Assembly (NCBI GenBank): GCA_947470805.1
Contig: CANIVU010000021.1
Location: 23,150-87,149, forward strand
DNA length: 64,000 bases
DNA from: Acidobacteriota bacterium
Lineage (GTDB): Bacteria > Acidobacteriota > Terriglobia > Bryobacterales > Bryobacteraceae
Direction of reading: 5' to 3'
A model generated the notes under the pieces. The model was not told the origin of the DNA, made no database searches, and saw only the letters and a list, made by a program, of their open reading frames with translations. The translations under genes were made by a program, and so were the position numbers. The stretch's first letter is position 1, and every line of letters starts with the position of its first letter. Positions 1-8,520 of this stretch are shown here, piece by piece.

Positions 1-2
1 TC

Positions 3-1220
3 CTCCACAATCGCGAGATCGAAATGCGCGTCGACGATTCGGTGGTCCGCAACGTCGCCGGGCACACCCGCGTGCTCCGCCGCGCCCGCGGCTACGCGCC
101 CTTGCCAATTGACCTCGGTGCGGAATGCGAAGAGGTGCTCGCTTGCGGCGCCGGACAAAAGAACACGCTCTGCCTCACCAAAGGCCACTACGCCCTGCTC
201 AGCCAGCACATCGGGGATCTCTCAAACTGCGAGACGCTCGAGTTCTTCAACGAAACACTCGCCCGCATGCGGCGGCTTTTCCACGCCGATCCCCGCATCG
301 TCGCCCACGACCTGCACCCGGATTATCTCAGCACCCGCTTCGCCCTGTCCCTCGAAGGAGTGGAGCGAATCGGCGTGCAGCACCACCACGCCCACATCGT
401 CTCCTGCATGGCCGAGCATCGCCTCTCCGGTCCCGTGATCGGCGTCGCCTTCGACGGTACCGGCTTGGGAACGGATGGCCACGTCTGGGGCGGCGAATTC
501 CTTGTGAGCGACCTGACGGCCTTCGAACGCCGTGCCCATCTTCGCTACATCCCTCTAGCCGGCGGGGACCAAGCCATCCGCGAGCCGTGGCGCGCCGCCC
601 TCAGCTATCTCGACGACGCCATTCCCCAGCAGGACCTGTCTTTCTGGAACCCTGCGCCACAAAGCACCGTGGCGTTGATCCGCACCATGCGCCAGCGCCG
701 CATCAACACGGTGCAAACCTCTTCCTGCGGGCGCCTCTTTGATGCCGTCGCCTCCATCATCGGTCTCCGTCATCACGCCAGCTACGAGGGCCAGGCCGCA
801 ATCGAACTGGAAGCTGCCGCCGCTCCGGACATGGAAGAGCGCTACGCGTTTACCGTGCAGCCGGGATCCCCCTTGCAACTCGACATGCGACCCGCCATTG
901 CGGCGATCACCGCCGATCTCAGACGCGGCGAATCCACCGCCAACATCTCCGCCCGTTTCCACAACACCGTCGCCGCCGCCATCGTCGATATCTGCGTCCG
1001 GATCCGGGCAGACGCCGGTCTCAATCGCGTCTGCCTCAGCGGGGGAACGTTTCAGAACGTGTACCTGCTCTCCCGTGTCGACGCGGCCTTGCGGCGCTCC
1101 GGATTTGCGGTCTTCCTCCATGCCAGGATCCCTCCAAACGATGGCGGCATCGCGCTGGGTCAGGCCGTCATTGCCAATCGGATTTGGCAAACACGACAAC
1201 GGAACGAGCGATACCTGTAG
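3..1220 (+). CDS. hypF: Carbamoyltransferase HypF, C-terminal part (5' truncated by window edge)
   Basis: HypF makes the thiocarbamate on HypE that becomes the cyanide ligands of [NiFe] hydrogenase. The frame is open from the first bases of the window. The visible 405 residues match the end of the YrdC-like domain and the Kae1-like carbamoyltransferase domain. I see the metal-binding block QHHHAHI near residue 125, LSGGTFQN near 345 and PPNDGGIALGQ near 377, all HypF hallmarks. An ATG at 24 lies inside the domain and is not the true start. The gene implies hydrogenase maturation genes upstream, outside the window. No frame damage is visible. Confidence 0.93.
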   Translation, partial: LHNREIEMRVDDSVVRNVAGHTRVLRRARGYAPLPIDLGAECEEVLACGAGQKNTLCLTKGHYALLSQHIGDLSNCETLEFFNETLARMRRLFHADPRIVAHDLHPDYLSTRFALSLEGVERIGVQHHHAHIVSCMAEHRLSGPVIGVAFDGTGLGTDGHVWGGEFLVSDLTAFERRAHLRYIPLAGGDQAIREPWRAALSYLDDAIPQQDLSFWNPAPQSTVALIRTMRQRRINTVQTSSCGRLFDAVASIIGLRHHASYEGQAAIELEAAAAPDMEERYAFTVQPGSPLQLDMRPAIAAITADLRRGESTANISARFHNTVAAAIVDICVRIRADAGLNRVCLSGGTFQNVYLLSRVDAALRRSGFAVFLHARIPPNDGGIALGQAVIANRIWQTRQRNERYL

Positions 1221-1293
1221 CAACGGCCCTTCCGTACCCCCATCGCAGCGATATATACTACGCTGGTCCGAACTCTGTCGGGAGCTGTGTGCC

Positions 1294-3096
1294 ATGTCGA
1301 AAGCATTCCTCCTTTTTGCCGTCAGTGTCGCCGCGTTCGCGCAAGGCGATGACACCTTTGCCGGTGCCCACGCGCCGCTCATCCAGCCGTCGAAAAAGCC
1401 TGACCCCGGCGCTCTCACCGCCCGCGTCGCCGCCGCGCTGCCATCCGCGCCCAATGCCGCTGGCCGCGTGCGCCGCGTCAACTTCATCGACGATCAGATC
1501 TTCGGCAAAATGGAACGCGACGGCGTCCCCCACGCCCCCCTCTCTACCGACGCCGAATTCTTCCGCCGCATCAACTTGGACCTCACCGGCCGCATCCCCG
1601 CCGCAAGCGAGGTCCAGGACTTCCTGGCCGACAAAAATCCCAACAAACGCAACCAGCTAATCGATAAGCTGCTTGCGAGCGAAGCCTTTGTCGAAAAGTG
1701 GTCGTACTTCTACATGGACCTCCTCCGCGCCAACGGCAAGATGTCGCGCGGCGTCCAGCTGTTCCACTACTGGATCAAAGAAGCCCTCCGCAGCGACCGG
1801 CCCTACGACGATCTCGTCCGCTCCATGATCGCCTCTTCGGCGAAATCGAATCTGGTCGTCGCCGCGTCGAATCTCATCGTCCGCGAACACGTCGAAGGCA
1901 AGCCCGGCCAGGCCATCGATGGGAACGATATTTCGAAGGTCCACCAGCTCGACACCCACGACGAACTAGCCGTCCTCTACGGGAAGACGTTCCTGGGCAT
2001 CAACTTCAGCTGCGTCTCCTGCCACGACGGCGAAGGCCATCTGGAAAAGGTGAACGTCTACCTGACCAGCAAGAAGCGCCGCGAGTTCTTCGCCTTCGCC
2101 AGCTTCCTCGGCAAGACGCGCTACATCCCCCACACCGAAGATACCCAGGCCCTCATGGGCCACTTCATCGTGGACGACAACGCCCCCGGCTACGACACCA
2201 AGGGAAGCAGCATGCTCCGCACCCCCCGCTGGGGCGGGCCCAACACGCCAGCCTTCCCGCTCACAGGCGAGAAGCCCCGCGAAGGCGCCGAGCCCCGCGA
2301 GGAGCTGGGCCGCATGCTCACCGCCCATCCGCAATTTGCCCGCGCCACCGTGAACCTGTTCTGGGCCCGGCTCATGGGCCGCGGCATCGTCGACCCCTAC
2401 GACGAATTCGACCTCGCCCGCCAGGACCCGCGCACCATTCCCGAAGGCTGGCAGTTACAGCCCTCCCACCCCGAGTTACTCGAATTACTCGCGAAGGATT
2501 TCCGCGCCGGTAACTTCAAACTGAAAAATGTCTTCCGCAAGATCTGCCAGTCCAGCGCCTATCAGCTCTCCGCCCGCTATCCCGGCGAGTGGAAGGAAAA
2601 CTACACCTCCTACTTCGCCCGCAAGTTCGTCCGCATGCTGAGCGCCGAAGAGGTGCACGACGCCCTCGTCACCGCCACCGGCCGCCCCGGCTCCTTCAAG
2701 TTCGGCAACGAAAAGGTCCCGATGGCCATGCAGGCCAACACGCCCTCCGCCTCCGGCGAATTGAAGACCTTCATGACCGCGTTCGGCCAGAGCAACCGCT
2801 CCAACCCGCCGCGCCCGCCCGCCGCATCGCCCATGCAGCCGCTGCTGCTGATGCGCTCGCCCGTGGTCACCGATCGGGTGCTGGCGGAGAAAGACAGCCG
2901 CGTGCAGAACCTGCTGGCCGCCCACCAGGAGAACGGCAAGGTTGTCGAGGAGCTATTCCTCGGTACGCTGGCCCGCTATCCCCAGAACGACGAGAAACAG
3001 ATTGCCGTCTCCGCGCTCGACAAGGATCGGGTGACGGGCGCGCAGAACCTGCAATGGGCGCTGCTGAACCTGGCCGAATTCCTCTATAACTACTGA
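1294..3096 (+). CDS. DUF1549/DUF1553 (planctomycete cytochrome-type) exported protein
   Basis: A 600-residue exported protein. An N-terminal signal peptide (MSKAFLLFAVSVAAFAQ) is followed from about residue 65 by a DUF1549 block (EFFRRINLDLTGRIP), one c-type haem motif (SCVSCH, near residue 237), and a C-terminal DUF1553-like region (NLFWARLMGRGIVDPYDEFD). The frame stays open upstream to 739, but that stretch is antisense-like hypF DNA. The ATG at 1294 has GGAG nine bases upstream and opens the signal peptide, so I chose it. It lies one base from the next gene and belongs to a DUF1549/DUF1501 pair typical of Planctomycetes and Acidobacteria. The role is not established; periplasmic redox or catabolic work is likely. 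Confidence 0.9.
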   Translation: MSKAFLLFAVSVAAFAQGDDTFAGAHAPLIQPSKKPDPGALTARVAAALPSAPNAAGRVRRVNFIDDQIFGKMERDGVPHAPLSTDAEFFRRINLDLTGRIPAASEVQDFLADKNPNKRNQLIDKLLASEAFVEKWSYFYMDLLRANGKMSRGVQLFHYWIKEALRSDRPYDDLVRSMIASSAKSNLVVAASNLIVREHVEGKPGQAIDGNDISKVHQLDTHDELAVLYGKTFLGINFSCVSCHDGEGHLEKVNVYLTSKKRREFFAFASFLGKTRYIPHTEDTQALMGHFIVDDNAPGYDTKGSSMLRTPRWGGPNTPAFPLTGEKPREGAEPREELGRMLTAHPQFARATVNLFWARLMGRGIVDPYDEFDLARQDPRTIPEGWQLQPSHPELLELLAKDFRAGNFKLKNVFRKICQSSAYQLSARYPGEWKENYTSYFARKFVRMLSAEEVHDALVTATGRPGSFKFGNEKVPMAMQANTPSASGELKTFMTAFGQSNRSNPPRPPAASPMQPLLLMRSPVVTDRVLAEKDSRVQNLLAAHQENGKVVEELFLGTLARYPQNDEKQIAVSALDKDRVTGAQNLQWALLNLAEFLYNY

Positions 3097-3097
3097 C

Positions 3098-4501
3098 ATG
3101 AAGAACCCCAAGACAGTTGCGGAGTTATTGCCGACGCGGCGGGATCTGCTGCAGTTTGGCGGTTTGGGATTGGCCGGCGCGGCAGCGCATACGCTGTGGC
3201 CGTTGCGCGTCGGCGCGGCGGCAAAGACGAACCCGCGCGGCACCGCTCGCAACGTCATCTACTACGAGTTCTCCGGCGCTATCAGCCACGTCGATGGCTT
3301 CGACTTCAAAGAGACCGCCGGCACGCAGAAGGACTTCGACGTCCGCCAGCAGAAGAACGGCATCTACCTCTCCCACTTCCTTTTCCCGAAGGTGGAGAAG
3401 GTGATGGACAAGGTCTGCCTTCTCCGTTCGCTCAAGAGCCACGAACAGGTCCACTTCCGCGGCCAGTATTACGTGCAGACCGGGCGCCAGATGAACCTGG
3501 CGTTTGCAAAGGAAATCCCGGCCGTGGGCTCGGTGATCGCGGCTGAGTTGGAATCCCGCCGCCGCGAGACCGATACGTTCCCCACCTACGTCTCGTTCAA
3601 CCTCGAAAAGGGCGCGGCTGGCGCGCTCGCCACCGGCTTCCTGCCGGCGCGCTATTCGGTGTTCGACATGGACCCGCAGGCGGCGCTGAAGGGCATGGCG
3701 CTCGATAAGAAAGCGATCGAACTGGTGGAAGAGCGCTGGCGGCTGTTGGAGGCTCTGCGCAAAGTGGAGGCGCCGCGGATGGCGGCCTTCGGCTCGGAGA
3801 TGAAGACCTTCGACAACTTCAGCGACACCGCCCACCGATTGATCGGCGATGCCCGGTGGCCCGCGGCCTTCCAGGTCTCCGAGGACGATCAAAAGCGCTA
3901 TGGCAAGACGGCCGTCGGGCTGTCATGCGCTCTAGCGCGTAACCTGCTCATGCAGGACGCCGGCACCCGCTACGTGCACGTCTGCCACCCCGGTTGGGAT
4001 CACCACGTCAAGATCTGGGACCGCGCGGCATCGTCGAACCACTACAAACTGATCGAAGAGTTTGACCCGGCATTCTCGACGCTGCTCGAAGACCTGGAGC
4101 GGACGCCATCGAAGGCCACGCCCGGCAAGAGCCTGCTCGATGAGACGCTGGTCGTCGCCATGGGCGAGTTCGGCCGGACGCCCGGCGCTCTGAACCACAT
4201 GGCCGGCCGCGACCACTACAACCCGTGCTTCCCGGCGATGTTCGCCGGCGCGGGCGTCAAAGGCGGCCTCGTCCTGGGCCGGACCGACAAAGACGGCACG
4301 AAGTGCGAGGAGACCGGCTGGAAGCATGTGAAGGAACAGCCGCGGATTGAGAACGTCGTCGCCACCATGTATTCGGCGCTGGGCATCGATTGGGGCAAGG
4401 AAGTTTCCGGGCTGCCATCGGGGCGGAATTACAAGTATGTGGATCCGCTGGGCGCGAATGGCATCATTCCCACCGACGAAATCGCGACCATTTACGGATG
4501 A
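3098..4501 (+). CDS. DUF1501 family protein, Tat-exported
   Basis: A 467-residue DUF1501 protein (alkaline phosphatase/sulfatase-like superfamily). A twin-arginine signal is visible near residue 14 (TRRDLLQFGG), followed by an Ala-rich hydrophobic stretch, so export of a folded protein is expected. The body carries DUF1501 features such as HVCHPGWDHH, AMGEFGRTPGALNHMAGRDHYN and a FAGAGVKGGLVLGRTD segment. Its ATG lies one base after the DUF1549 stop, and its own TGA overlaps the next ATG (ATGA), so the three genes look translationally coupled. The substrate is unknown. Confidence 0.92.
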   Translation: MKNPKTVAELLPTRRDLLQFGGLGLAGAAAHTLWPLRVGAAAKTNPRGTARNVIYYEFSGAISHVDGFDFKETAGTQKDFDVRQQKNGIYLSHFLFPKVEKVMDKVCLLRSLKSHEQVHFRGQYYVQTGRQMNLAFAKEIPAVGSVIAAELESRRRETDTFPTYVSFNLEKGAAGALATGFLPARYSVFDMDPQAALKGMALDKKAIELVEERWRLLEALRKVEAPRMAAFGSEMKTFDNFSDTAHRLIGDARWPAAFQVSEDDQKRYGKTAVGLSCALARNLLMQDAGTRYVHVCHPGWDHHVKIWDRAASSNHYKLIEEFDPAFSTLLEDLERTPSKATPGKSLLDETLVVAMGEFGRTPGALNHMAGRDHYNPCFPAMFAGAGVKGGLVLGRTDKDGTKCEETGWKHVKEQPRIENVVATMYSALGIDWGKEVSGLPSGRNYKYVDPLGANGIIPTDEIATIYG

Positions 4502-5232
4502 AACTGCTGCTTTTTGCGTTGATCGGCATGGTGTTTTTCCCGGGCGGCGAGTTCCGCCGCGGGCGGACGTATGAGGATCCGGAGACAAAGGTCGACTGGT
4601 ACCCGAACCCGCTCCGCGACGATCTGCCCGTCCGGTCCATCTTTGTGGACCCGTTCTACCTGGACGAGCACGAGGTGACGGTGGAGGAGTACGCCGCCTT
4701 CGTGAAGGCCACGCGGCACCGGACGCCTCCGGTGTGGGCGGATGGCATCGCGCCGGTTGGCCGGGAGAAGTTCCCGGTGGCGGACGTGAGTTGGGACGAT
4801 GCGACGGCGTATTGCGCCTGGCAGGGCAAGCGGTTGCCCACAGAGGCCGAGTGGGAACGGGCGTGCCGCGGGTTGACCGAGAACGAGAAGTACCCATGGG
4901 GGGACCGGGCGCCGACGGCGAAGGATGCGCGCTTCGGGGCCTCTGACGGGCCGGTGGCGGTGTGCAGCGTGCCGAAGTCGAGGATGGGGCTGTGCGACAT
5001 TGTCGGCAACATGTGGGAGTGGACCTCGGACTGGTACGAGAAGGATTATTACGCCACGGCGCCGGCGCGGAATCCGCCGGGCGCGGCGAAGGGGATGTAC
5101 CGGGTGCTGCGGGGCGGGTCGTGGTTTGACCGTCCGGATTTCATGACCTGTTCCCACCGGAGCTGGGCGCGGCCGGCGGAGCGGAGCCCGAACGTCGGCT
5201 TCCGCTGCGCCAAGGGTTTCGGGAAACGGTAG
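4498..5232 (+). CDS. SUMF1/EgtB/PvdO-type (formylglycine-generating enzyme fold) protein
   Basis: A 244-residue exported SUMF-fold protein. The ATG overlaps the DUF1501 stop by four bases. The N-terminus is a short hydrophobic leader. The domain is recognisable from EVTVEEYAAFVKATRH, PVADVSWDDATAYCAWQGKR, LPTEAEWERACRG, GLCDIVGNMWEWTSDWY and the closing VLRGGSWFD / NVGFRCAKGF. True FGE has two redox/catalytic cysteines just after GGS; here the first is absent (GGSWFDRP) and only one later cysteine (MTCSHRS) remains. I would therefore not call it a sulfatase activator. Its place in the operon suggests a partner role for the DUF1501 protein (inference). Confidence 0.88.
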   Translation: MKLLLFALIGMVFFPGGEFRRGRTYEDPETKVDWYPNPLRDDLPVRSIFVDPFYLDEHEVTVEEYAAFVKATRHRTPPVWADGIAPVGREKFPVADVSWDDATAYCAWQGKRLPTEAEWERACRGLTENEKYPWGDRAPTAKDARFGASDGPVAVCSVPKSRMGLCDIVGNMWEWTSDWYEKDYYATAPARNPPGAAKGMYRVLRGGSWFDRPDFMTCSHRSWARPAERSPNVGFRCAKGFGKR

Positions 5233-5242
5233 CCATCCGCCC

Positions 5243-5299
5243 CGGGGAAATCCGAAATCAGGGCGTTTTCCGGTAGCACGGCTCCCAGGGAAATCTGAG
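5243..5299 (-). repeat. Dispersed about 60-bp intergenic element, copy A
   Basis: Read on the minus strand, this copy matches the elements at 50172-50234 and 52964-53026. It shares the core blocks CAGATTTCCCTGGGAGCCG, GCTACCGGAAAAC and GGATTTCCC. It begins just after the stop codon of the SUMF-like gene. A more diverged copy follows at about 5490-5545, and partial matches (GGGGAAATCCGGG) lie between them. Confidence 0.7.
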
Positions 5300-5334
5300 T
5301 CGGTGACGCGGCGCAGGCGCGCGGCGGGCGACTC

Positions 5335-5545
5335 GGGGAGACCGGGAATCCCGGGGAAATCCGGGTTGGGGGTCGCGGAGTGGCCGAGCGGTGGATCGGG
5401 CAAATCTGGGACGGAGACTCAGCACAGAAGGCCGACGGCGCGGGGAAATCCGGGGCAAGGGTCGCGCGATGGACGAGCCAAGAATCGGGAAAATCAGAAT
5501 CCTAGGCTTTTCCTGGTTACCCGGTACCAAGGGAAAACTGGGGTG
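5335..5545 (-). repeat. Decayed partial copies of the dispersed element
   Basis: The segments at about 5340-5370, 5437-5455 and 5490-5545 repeat the GGGGAAATCCGGG or CCCAGTTTTCCC parts of copy A with many changes. The last one can be aligned over most of the element's length on the minus strand. This looks like a local build-up of old insertions; the boundaries are approximate. Confidence 0.4.
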
Positions 5546-5550
5546 CTAAA

Positions 5551-5599
5551 ACAAGAGCCCCGCCGGGACGTATGGAATGGAGAACGTCCTGGCGGGGCT
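5551..5599 (-). terminator. Hairpin terminator downstream of the 5635-5979 gene
   Basis: The arms AGCCCCGCCGGGACGT (5556-5571) and ACGTCCTGGCGGGGCT (5584-5599) pair at 15 of 16 positions around a 12-base loop. Read on the minus strand the stem is followed by CTTGTTTTAG, a U-rich tail. It lies 36 bases past the stop codon at 5635, the expected place for an intrinsic terminator of that gene. Confidence 0.7.
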
Positions 5600-5634
5600 T
5601 ACCTTATAGACCGGGCTGGAGATTCCCGGCGAGG

Positions 5635-5979
5635 TTAGTTGACGATGTGGCGCGGGGCGGTGCGGGCCGCCTCGAAATGGATCCCGGTAAAGGTTTCGCC
5701 AAGATCGTCAAAAGTGATTCGGTCGGTGGGGGAGTTTCCACGACCGGGACGGAGAGTGATACAAGCGGTACGAGCAAAGGGCTGGCCGTCTCGGGCCAGG
5801 GAGACCCAGAAGCTGCGGCCGATGTCGTCGGGGGTACGTGCACAGACGACCAGGGTCATCGTGCCGTCGTAGTTATTGAAAAGTGCGGCGTGAATGGGGT
5901 GGAACGGGTGCTCGGCGTAGAGGACGATTTCGCTCAGCGAGCTGCGCGGGCGGTCGGTGGCGGGGAGAAGAAGTTCCAT
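5635..5979 (-). CDS. Hypothetical 114-residue protein
   Basis: I do not recognise the family. The frame gives MELLLPATDRPRSSLSEIVL and ends HFEAARTAPRHIVN. It has no signal peptide or membrane segment and a mixed, protein-like composition (LFNNYDGTMTLVVCARTPDD, then GRSFWVSLARDGQPF). The ATG at 5979 was preferred to an upstream start because the extra residues are low in coding character. A convincing terminator lies just downstream. It is divergent from the regulator at about 6106, so the two may share control (inference). Confidence 0.5.
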   Translation of the reverse strand: MELLLPATDRPRSSLSEIVLYAEHPFHPIHAALFNNYDGTMTLVVCARTPDDIGRSFWVSLARDGQPFARTACITLRPGRGNSPTDRITFDDLGETFTGIHFEAARTAPRHIVN

Positions 5980-6105
5980 GGATTTAGTTTGCGTGGGGAG
6001 TTGGATTCCATAAATAGAAGGATTTAGGAAAAAGCTGGGGTTGATTTGGGAGCAATTTGGGTCTACTCTTTGAATGTTGGTCCTATTATGGGTCCTGTAC
6101 TTCCC

Positions 6106-7308
6106 ATGTCGACACCACACCACGCCCATGATGGGGCGAAGGGAGACCCAACACCGATCCGGTGGGGGGATCCGGTGTGGGATTCCGTTGTTTCGCCGGT
6201 CCTAGAGGCGATTGGGGCGGAGCTTGGCCGGACGGTCCGGGGTGGAACCGTGTTTGGGATGGTGGTGAACGCCTGGAAAGTTGGGGTCCCGATTGGATCC
6301 AACAAGGAGGTCGCGGAGACCCTAAGTTGGGAAGTTGGGGACGTGGCTGAGGGTTTTCGGCTGGTTCGGGACAAATTAAAGGCCTGGGCGGACCCGGTGT
6401 TGGAGTTGCGGGTCAAAGAATATACGCGGGAGTTGATGATTTTCCCGAAGGCTGGGGTGAAGGCGAAGGGGGATCTGCTGCTATCCGTTGGCGGCGGGAG
6501 GCCCGAAATTGCTGGAATGGCGATGGCGGGGGCGTCTCCAGTGGCCAAGGGCCGGGGGATGCGGGTGATTTGCGAGCAGCCCGAGGATGCGCACGAGCAG
6601 GCGCGGGTGTTGGATCCGGCGGCGTATGCGGGGTATCTGATTTTGCCGGTGGATGAGACGGATGACTTCGGGGCGGTGTCGCGGCTGGGGACGATGGGGG
6701 GGCGGGTGGCGCTGTTGGACGTGGCGACGCGGAACGGCGGGCTGCCGTGTGTGAGTTTTGACTATGCGGGGGCGGGGCTTTATTGTGCGCAACAGTTGAT
6801 TGAGCTGGGTTGCGAGAACGTCGTTATGATTACGCGGGAGCACGATTCGCGGACCTATTCGATTGGCGAGGGGTACCGGCGGGCGGTGCGGCGTGAGGAG
6901 CAGACGTTACACCGGACGTTGACGGTGGATGGGAGCATTCTGGATCTGGTGAGTTCGCTGCAGTTGCAGGGGCTGTTGGGGAAGCGGAAGTTGGGGGTTT
7001 TGTGCGCGGACGCCGGGTTGGGCGAGGCGTTGTTGCGTTATTTGGACAGCCAGGAGGCGGGGGCGCTGGCGGTTGCGGTGGCCGTTGTGGGGGGCAAGCG
7101 GTGGGCGGCGCGGCATTGGGCGGAGTTGATTTGGGTGGAGTTGGACTATTCGGAGTTGGCTGCGGCGGGGGCCCGGTATTTGACGGGGGCGACGGGGGCG
7201 GCGGTGCCGCAGGTGAAGCCACGGTTTGAGCGGTGGGTGCCGCGGAAGCCGGCGGGGAGCGCTTCGGACGCGGAGCAGGAGACGTGGCGCCCGTTGATTG
7301 CCTGCTAA
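6106..7308 (+). CDS. Transcriptional regulator with LacI/GalR-type sensor domain
   Basis: A protein of about 400 residues. The C-terminal two thirds resemble the type-1 periplasmic-binding-protein fold of LacI/GalR regulators: YAGYLILPVDETDDFG, GLPCVSFDYAGAGLYCAQQL, IELGCENVVMIT, EGYRRAVRREEQ, LGVLCADAGLGEALLRYL. The N-terminus is not a classic LacI helix-turn-helix. A block with GVPIGSNKEVAETLSW could be a GntR-like winged helix (inference). The start is uncertain: in-frame ATGs lie at 6088 and 6106 and a TTG at 6046, none with a strong ribosome site. The gene faces the 5635-5979 gene, a plausible target. Confidence 0.62.
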   Translation: MSTPHHAHDGAKGDPTPIRWGDPVWDSVVSPVLEAIGAELGRTVRGGTVFGMVVNAWKVGVPIGSNKEVAETLSWEVGDVAEGFRLVRDKLKAWADPVLELRVKEYTRELMIFPKAGVKAKGDLLLSVGGGRPEIAGMAMAGASPVAKGRGMRVICEQPEDAHEQARVLDPAAYAGYLILPVDETDDFGAVSRLGTMGGRVALLDVATRNGGLPCVSFDYAGAGLYCAQQLIELGCENVVMITREHDSRTYSIGEGYRRAVRREEQTLHRTLTVDGSILDLVSSLQLQGLLGKRKLGVLCADAGLGEALLRYLDSQEAGALAVAVAVVGGKRWAARHWAELIWVELDYSELAAAGARYLTGATGAAVPQVKPRFERWVPRKPAGSASDAEQETWRPLIAC

Positions 7309-7318
7309 TTTAGTAGGC

Positions 7319-7813
7319 ATGGAAGCGATTATTGCGCGGCTGCGGGAGAGTGAAGCGGAGTTGATGGCGGTGGTGTCGGGGTTGACCGATACTCAGTGGC
7401 TTGGGGCGAGCGGGGAGGGCCGATGGACGGCGCAGGAGAATGTTGAGCATCTGATTTTGGTGGAGCGCGGGGTGGTGACGCTGGTTCGGCGGGCGTTGGG
7501 GCAGCCGGCCGGGGAGCGGGGGGCGGTGTTGACGGATGATGAGGTTTGGGCGCGGCTAACGGCGGTGGGGCGACGGGCGGCGGCGCCGGAGCGGGTGCGG
7601 CCGACGGGGCAGTGGGTTGATCGCGGGGAGGCGCTGGCGGAGTTTTCGCGGCGGCGGGCGGAGACGGTGGCGTTTGGGTTGGAGACGGAGGAGGCTGTGC
7701 TGCGGGGGCGGTGGTTTCAGTTACCTGTGGGGGAAGTGGATGGGGCTCAGGCGCTGTTGATGCTGGCTGCGCACGCTTTGCGGCATGTGGCGCAGATTCG
7801 GGAGTTGGCTTAG
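7319..7813 (+). CDS. DinB-like (DinB_2) putative metal-dependent protein
   Basis: A 164-residue four-helix DinB-superfamily protein. Diagnostic parts are the N-terminal helix (MEAIIARLRESEAELMAVVS), the WTAQENVEHLILVE segment with a candidate metal-ligand histidine, and the C-terminal HALRHVAQIREL with two more. Members bind a divalent metal and often act as small-thiol transferases or stress proteins; the substrate is unknown here. The ATG at 7319 is 11 bases past the regulator's stop, so co-transcription is likely. Confidence 0.8.
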   Translation: MEAIIARLRESEAELMAVVSGLTDTQWLGASGEGRWTAQENVEHLILVERGVVTLVRRALGQPAGERGAVLTDDEVWARLTAVGRRAAAPERVRPTGQWVDRGEALAEFSRRRAETVAFGLETEEAVLRGRWFQLPVGEVDGAQALLMLAAHALRHVAQIRELA

Positions 7814-7814
7814 C

Positions 7815-8235
7815 TGTTTGTTTTCAATGGCCTGTGGGAGGGTCCGTTGATTTTCTGTTGGTAGCGCTGGGCGGGACTGCGGGGTGTGGTTTTGTTTGTT
7901 TTGAATGGTTTGAGGGCGGGGCCGTTGATTTTGTGATTATTGGGATTGGCGGGGGCTGAGCTGGCGCTTCGGGGTTGCGGTGTTGTTTGTTTTCAGCGGC
8001 TTATGGGAGGGTCCGTTGATTTCGTGATTGTTGAACTCGGCGGGGTTGGGCTGGCGCTTGGGGATCTCGGGGTTCGGGGTGCGGTGTTGTTTGTTTTCAA
8101 CGGTTTGTGGGAGGGTGCGTTGATTTTGTGATTGTTGGGCTCGGCGGGGCTGGTCTGGCGCTTGGGGGGATCGGGGTTTGGGGTGCGGTGTTGTTTTGTT
8201 TTCAACGGTTTGTGGGAGGGTCCGTTGATTCTTTG
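7815..8235 (+). repeat. Tandem array of five hairpin-bearing units
   Basis: Five imperfect units follow the DinB stop codon directly. Each contains TTTGTTTT, an inverted repeat of the type TCAACGG...CCGTTGA, and then a T-rich run. The stems sit at 7824-7850, 7902-7928, 7993-8019, 8097-8123 and 8202-8228. The spacing grows from 78 to 91, 104 and 105 bases, and the last three units are nearly identical over their length (GGCTGGCGCTTGGGGATC, GGGGTGCGGTGTTGTTT). On the plus strand each stem followed by T-rich DNA looks like a weak intrinsic terminator. Repetitive open frames on either strand are by-products. Confidence 0.8.
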
Positions 8236-8471
8236 GTTTTTCGGGGGCTGGGAGGGCTGGTGGGTTCGGCGGACGGGGTGCGGCACCGCGCTTGGATTCG
8301 GCCCCAGGTGGGCGGGGGGTGCGCGCGCCGGAGAATGGGACATACCGCTCTTCTCTGACTGCCTTCATTCTACCAGCCGCTCGCAAGTAATCGCCGCTGG
8401 CTTGGCGGTATGCCGTTGTACTGATTGGAGATAACTTTTTTGTTTCTCGTGAACTGACCTTTACGCACAGG
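8236..8471. other. Gene-free stretch
   Basis: I see no gene, RNA or clear regulatory element here. The first part is G-rich DNA continuing from the tandem array; the second (8345-8465) is more balanced and unremarkable. Confidence 0.4.
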
Positions 8472-8511
8472 GCCAGTCCGCTGTTTTTTGGGGAGGAAAC
8501 AGCGGACTGGC
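8472..8511 (-). terminator. Strong hairpin downstream of the amidase operon
   Basis: A perfect 15-base inverted repeat, GCCAGTCCGCTGTTT (8472-8486) and AAACAGCGGACTGGC (8497-8511), surrounds a 10-base loop. It lies ten bases past the amidase stop at 8521. The minus-strand tail is not U-rich, so it may work as an mRNA 3'-end stabiliser or a factor-assisted terminator. Confidence 0.6.
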
Positions 8512-8520
8512 AATTCCTCC

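Larger units (their letters stand above)
5233..5634. other. 402-bp gene-free, repeat-rich stretch
   Basis: There is no credible gene between the SUMF-like gene and the minus-strand gene at 5635. The stretch holds one good and several decayed copies of a dispersed element rich in GGGGAAATCC, and a strong hairpin at 5556-5599. Short open frames here are products of the repeats. Confidence 0.6.

Noticed and set aside
5371..5445. tRNA-like start: an A-box resembling TGGCCGAGCGG
   Set aside because: No T-arm GGTTCGA block, no acceptor stem pairing and no CCA follow within tRNA length; the region is repeat-derived.
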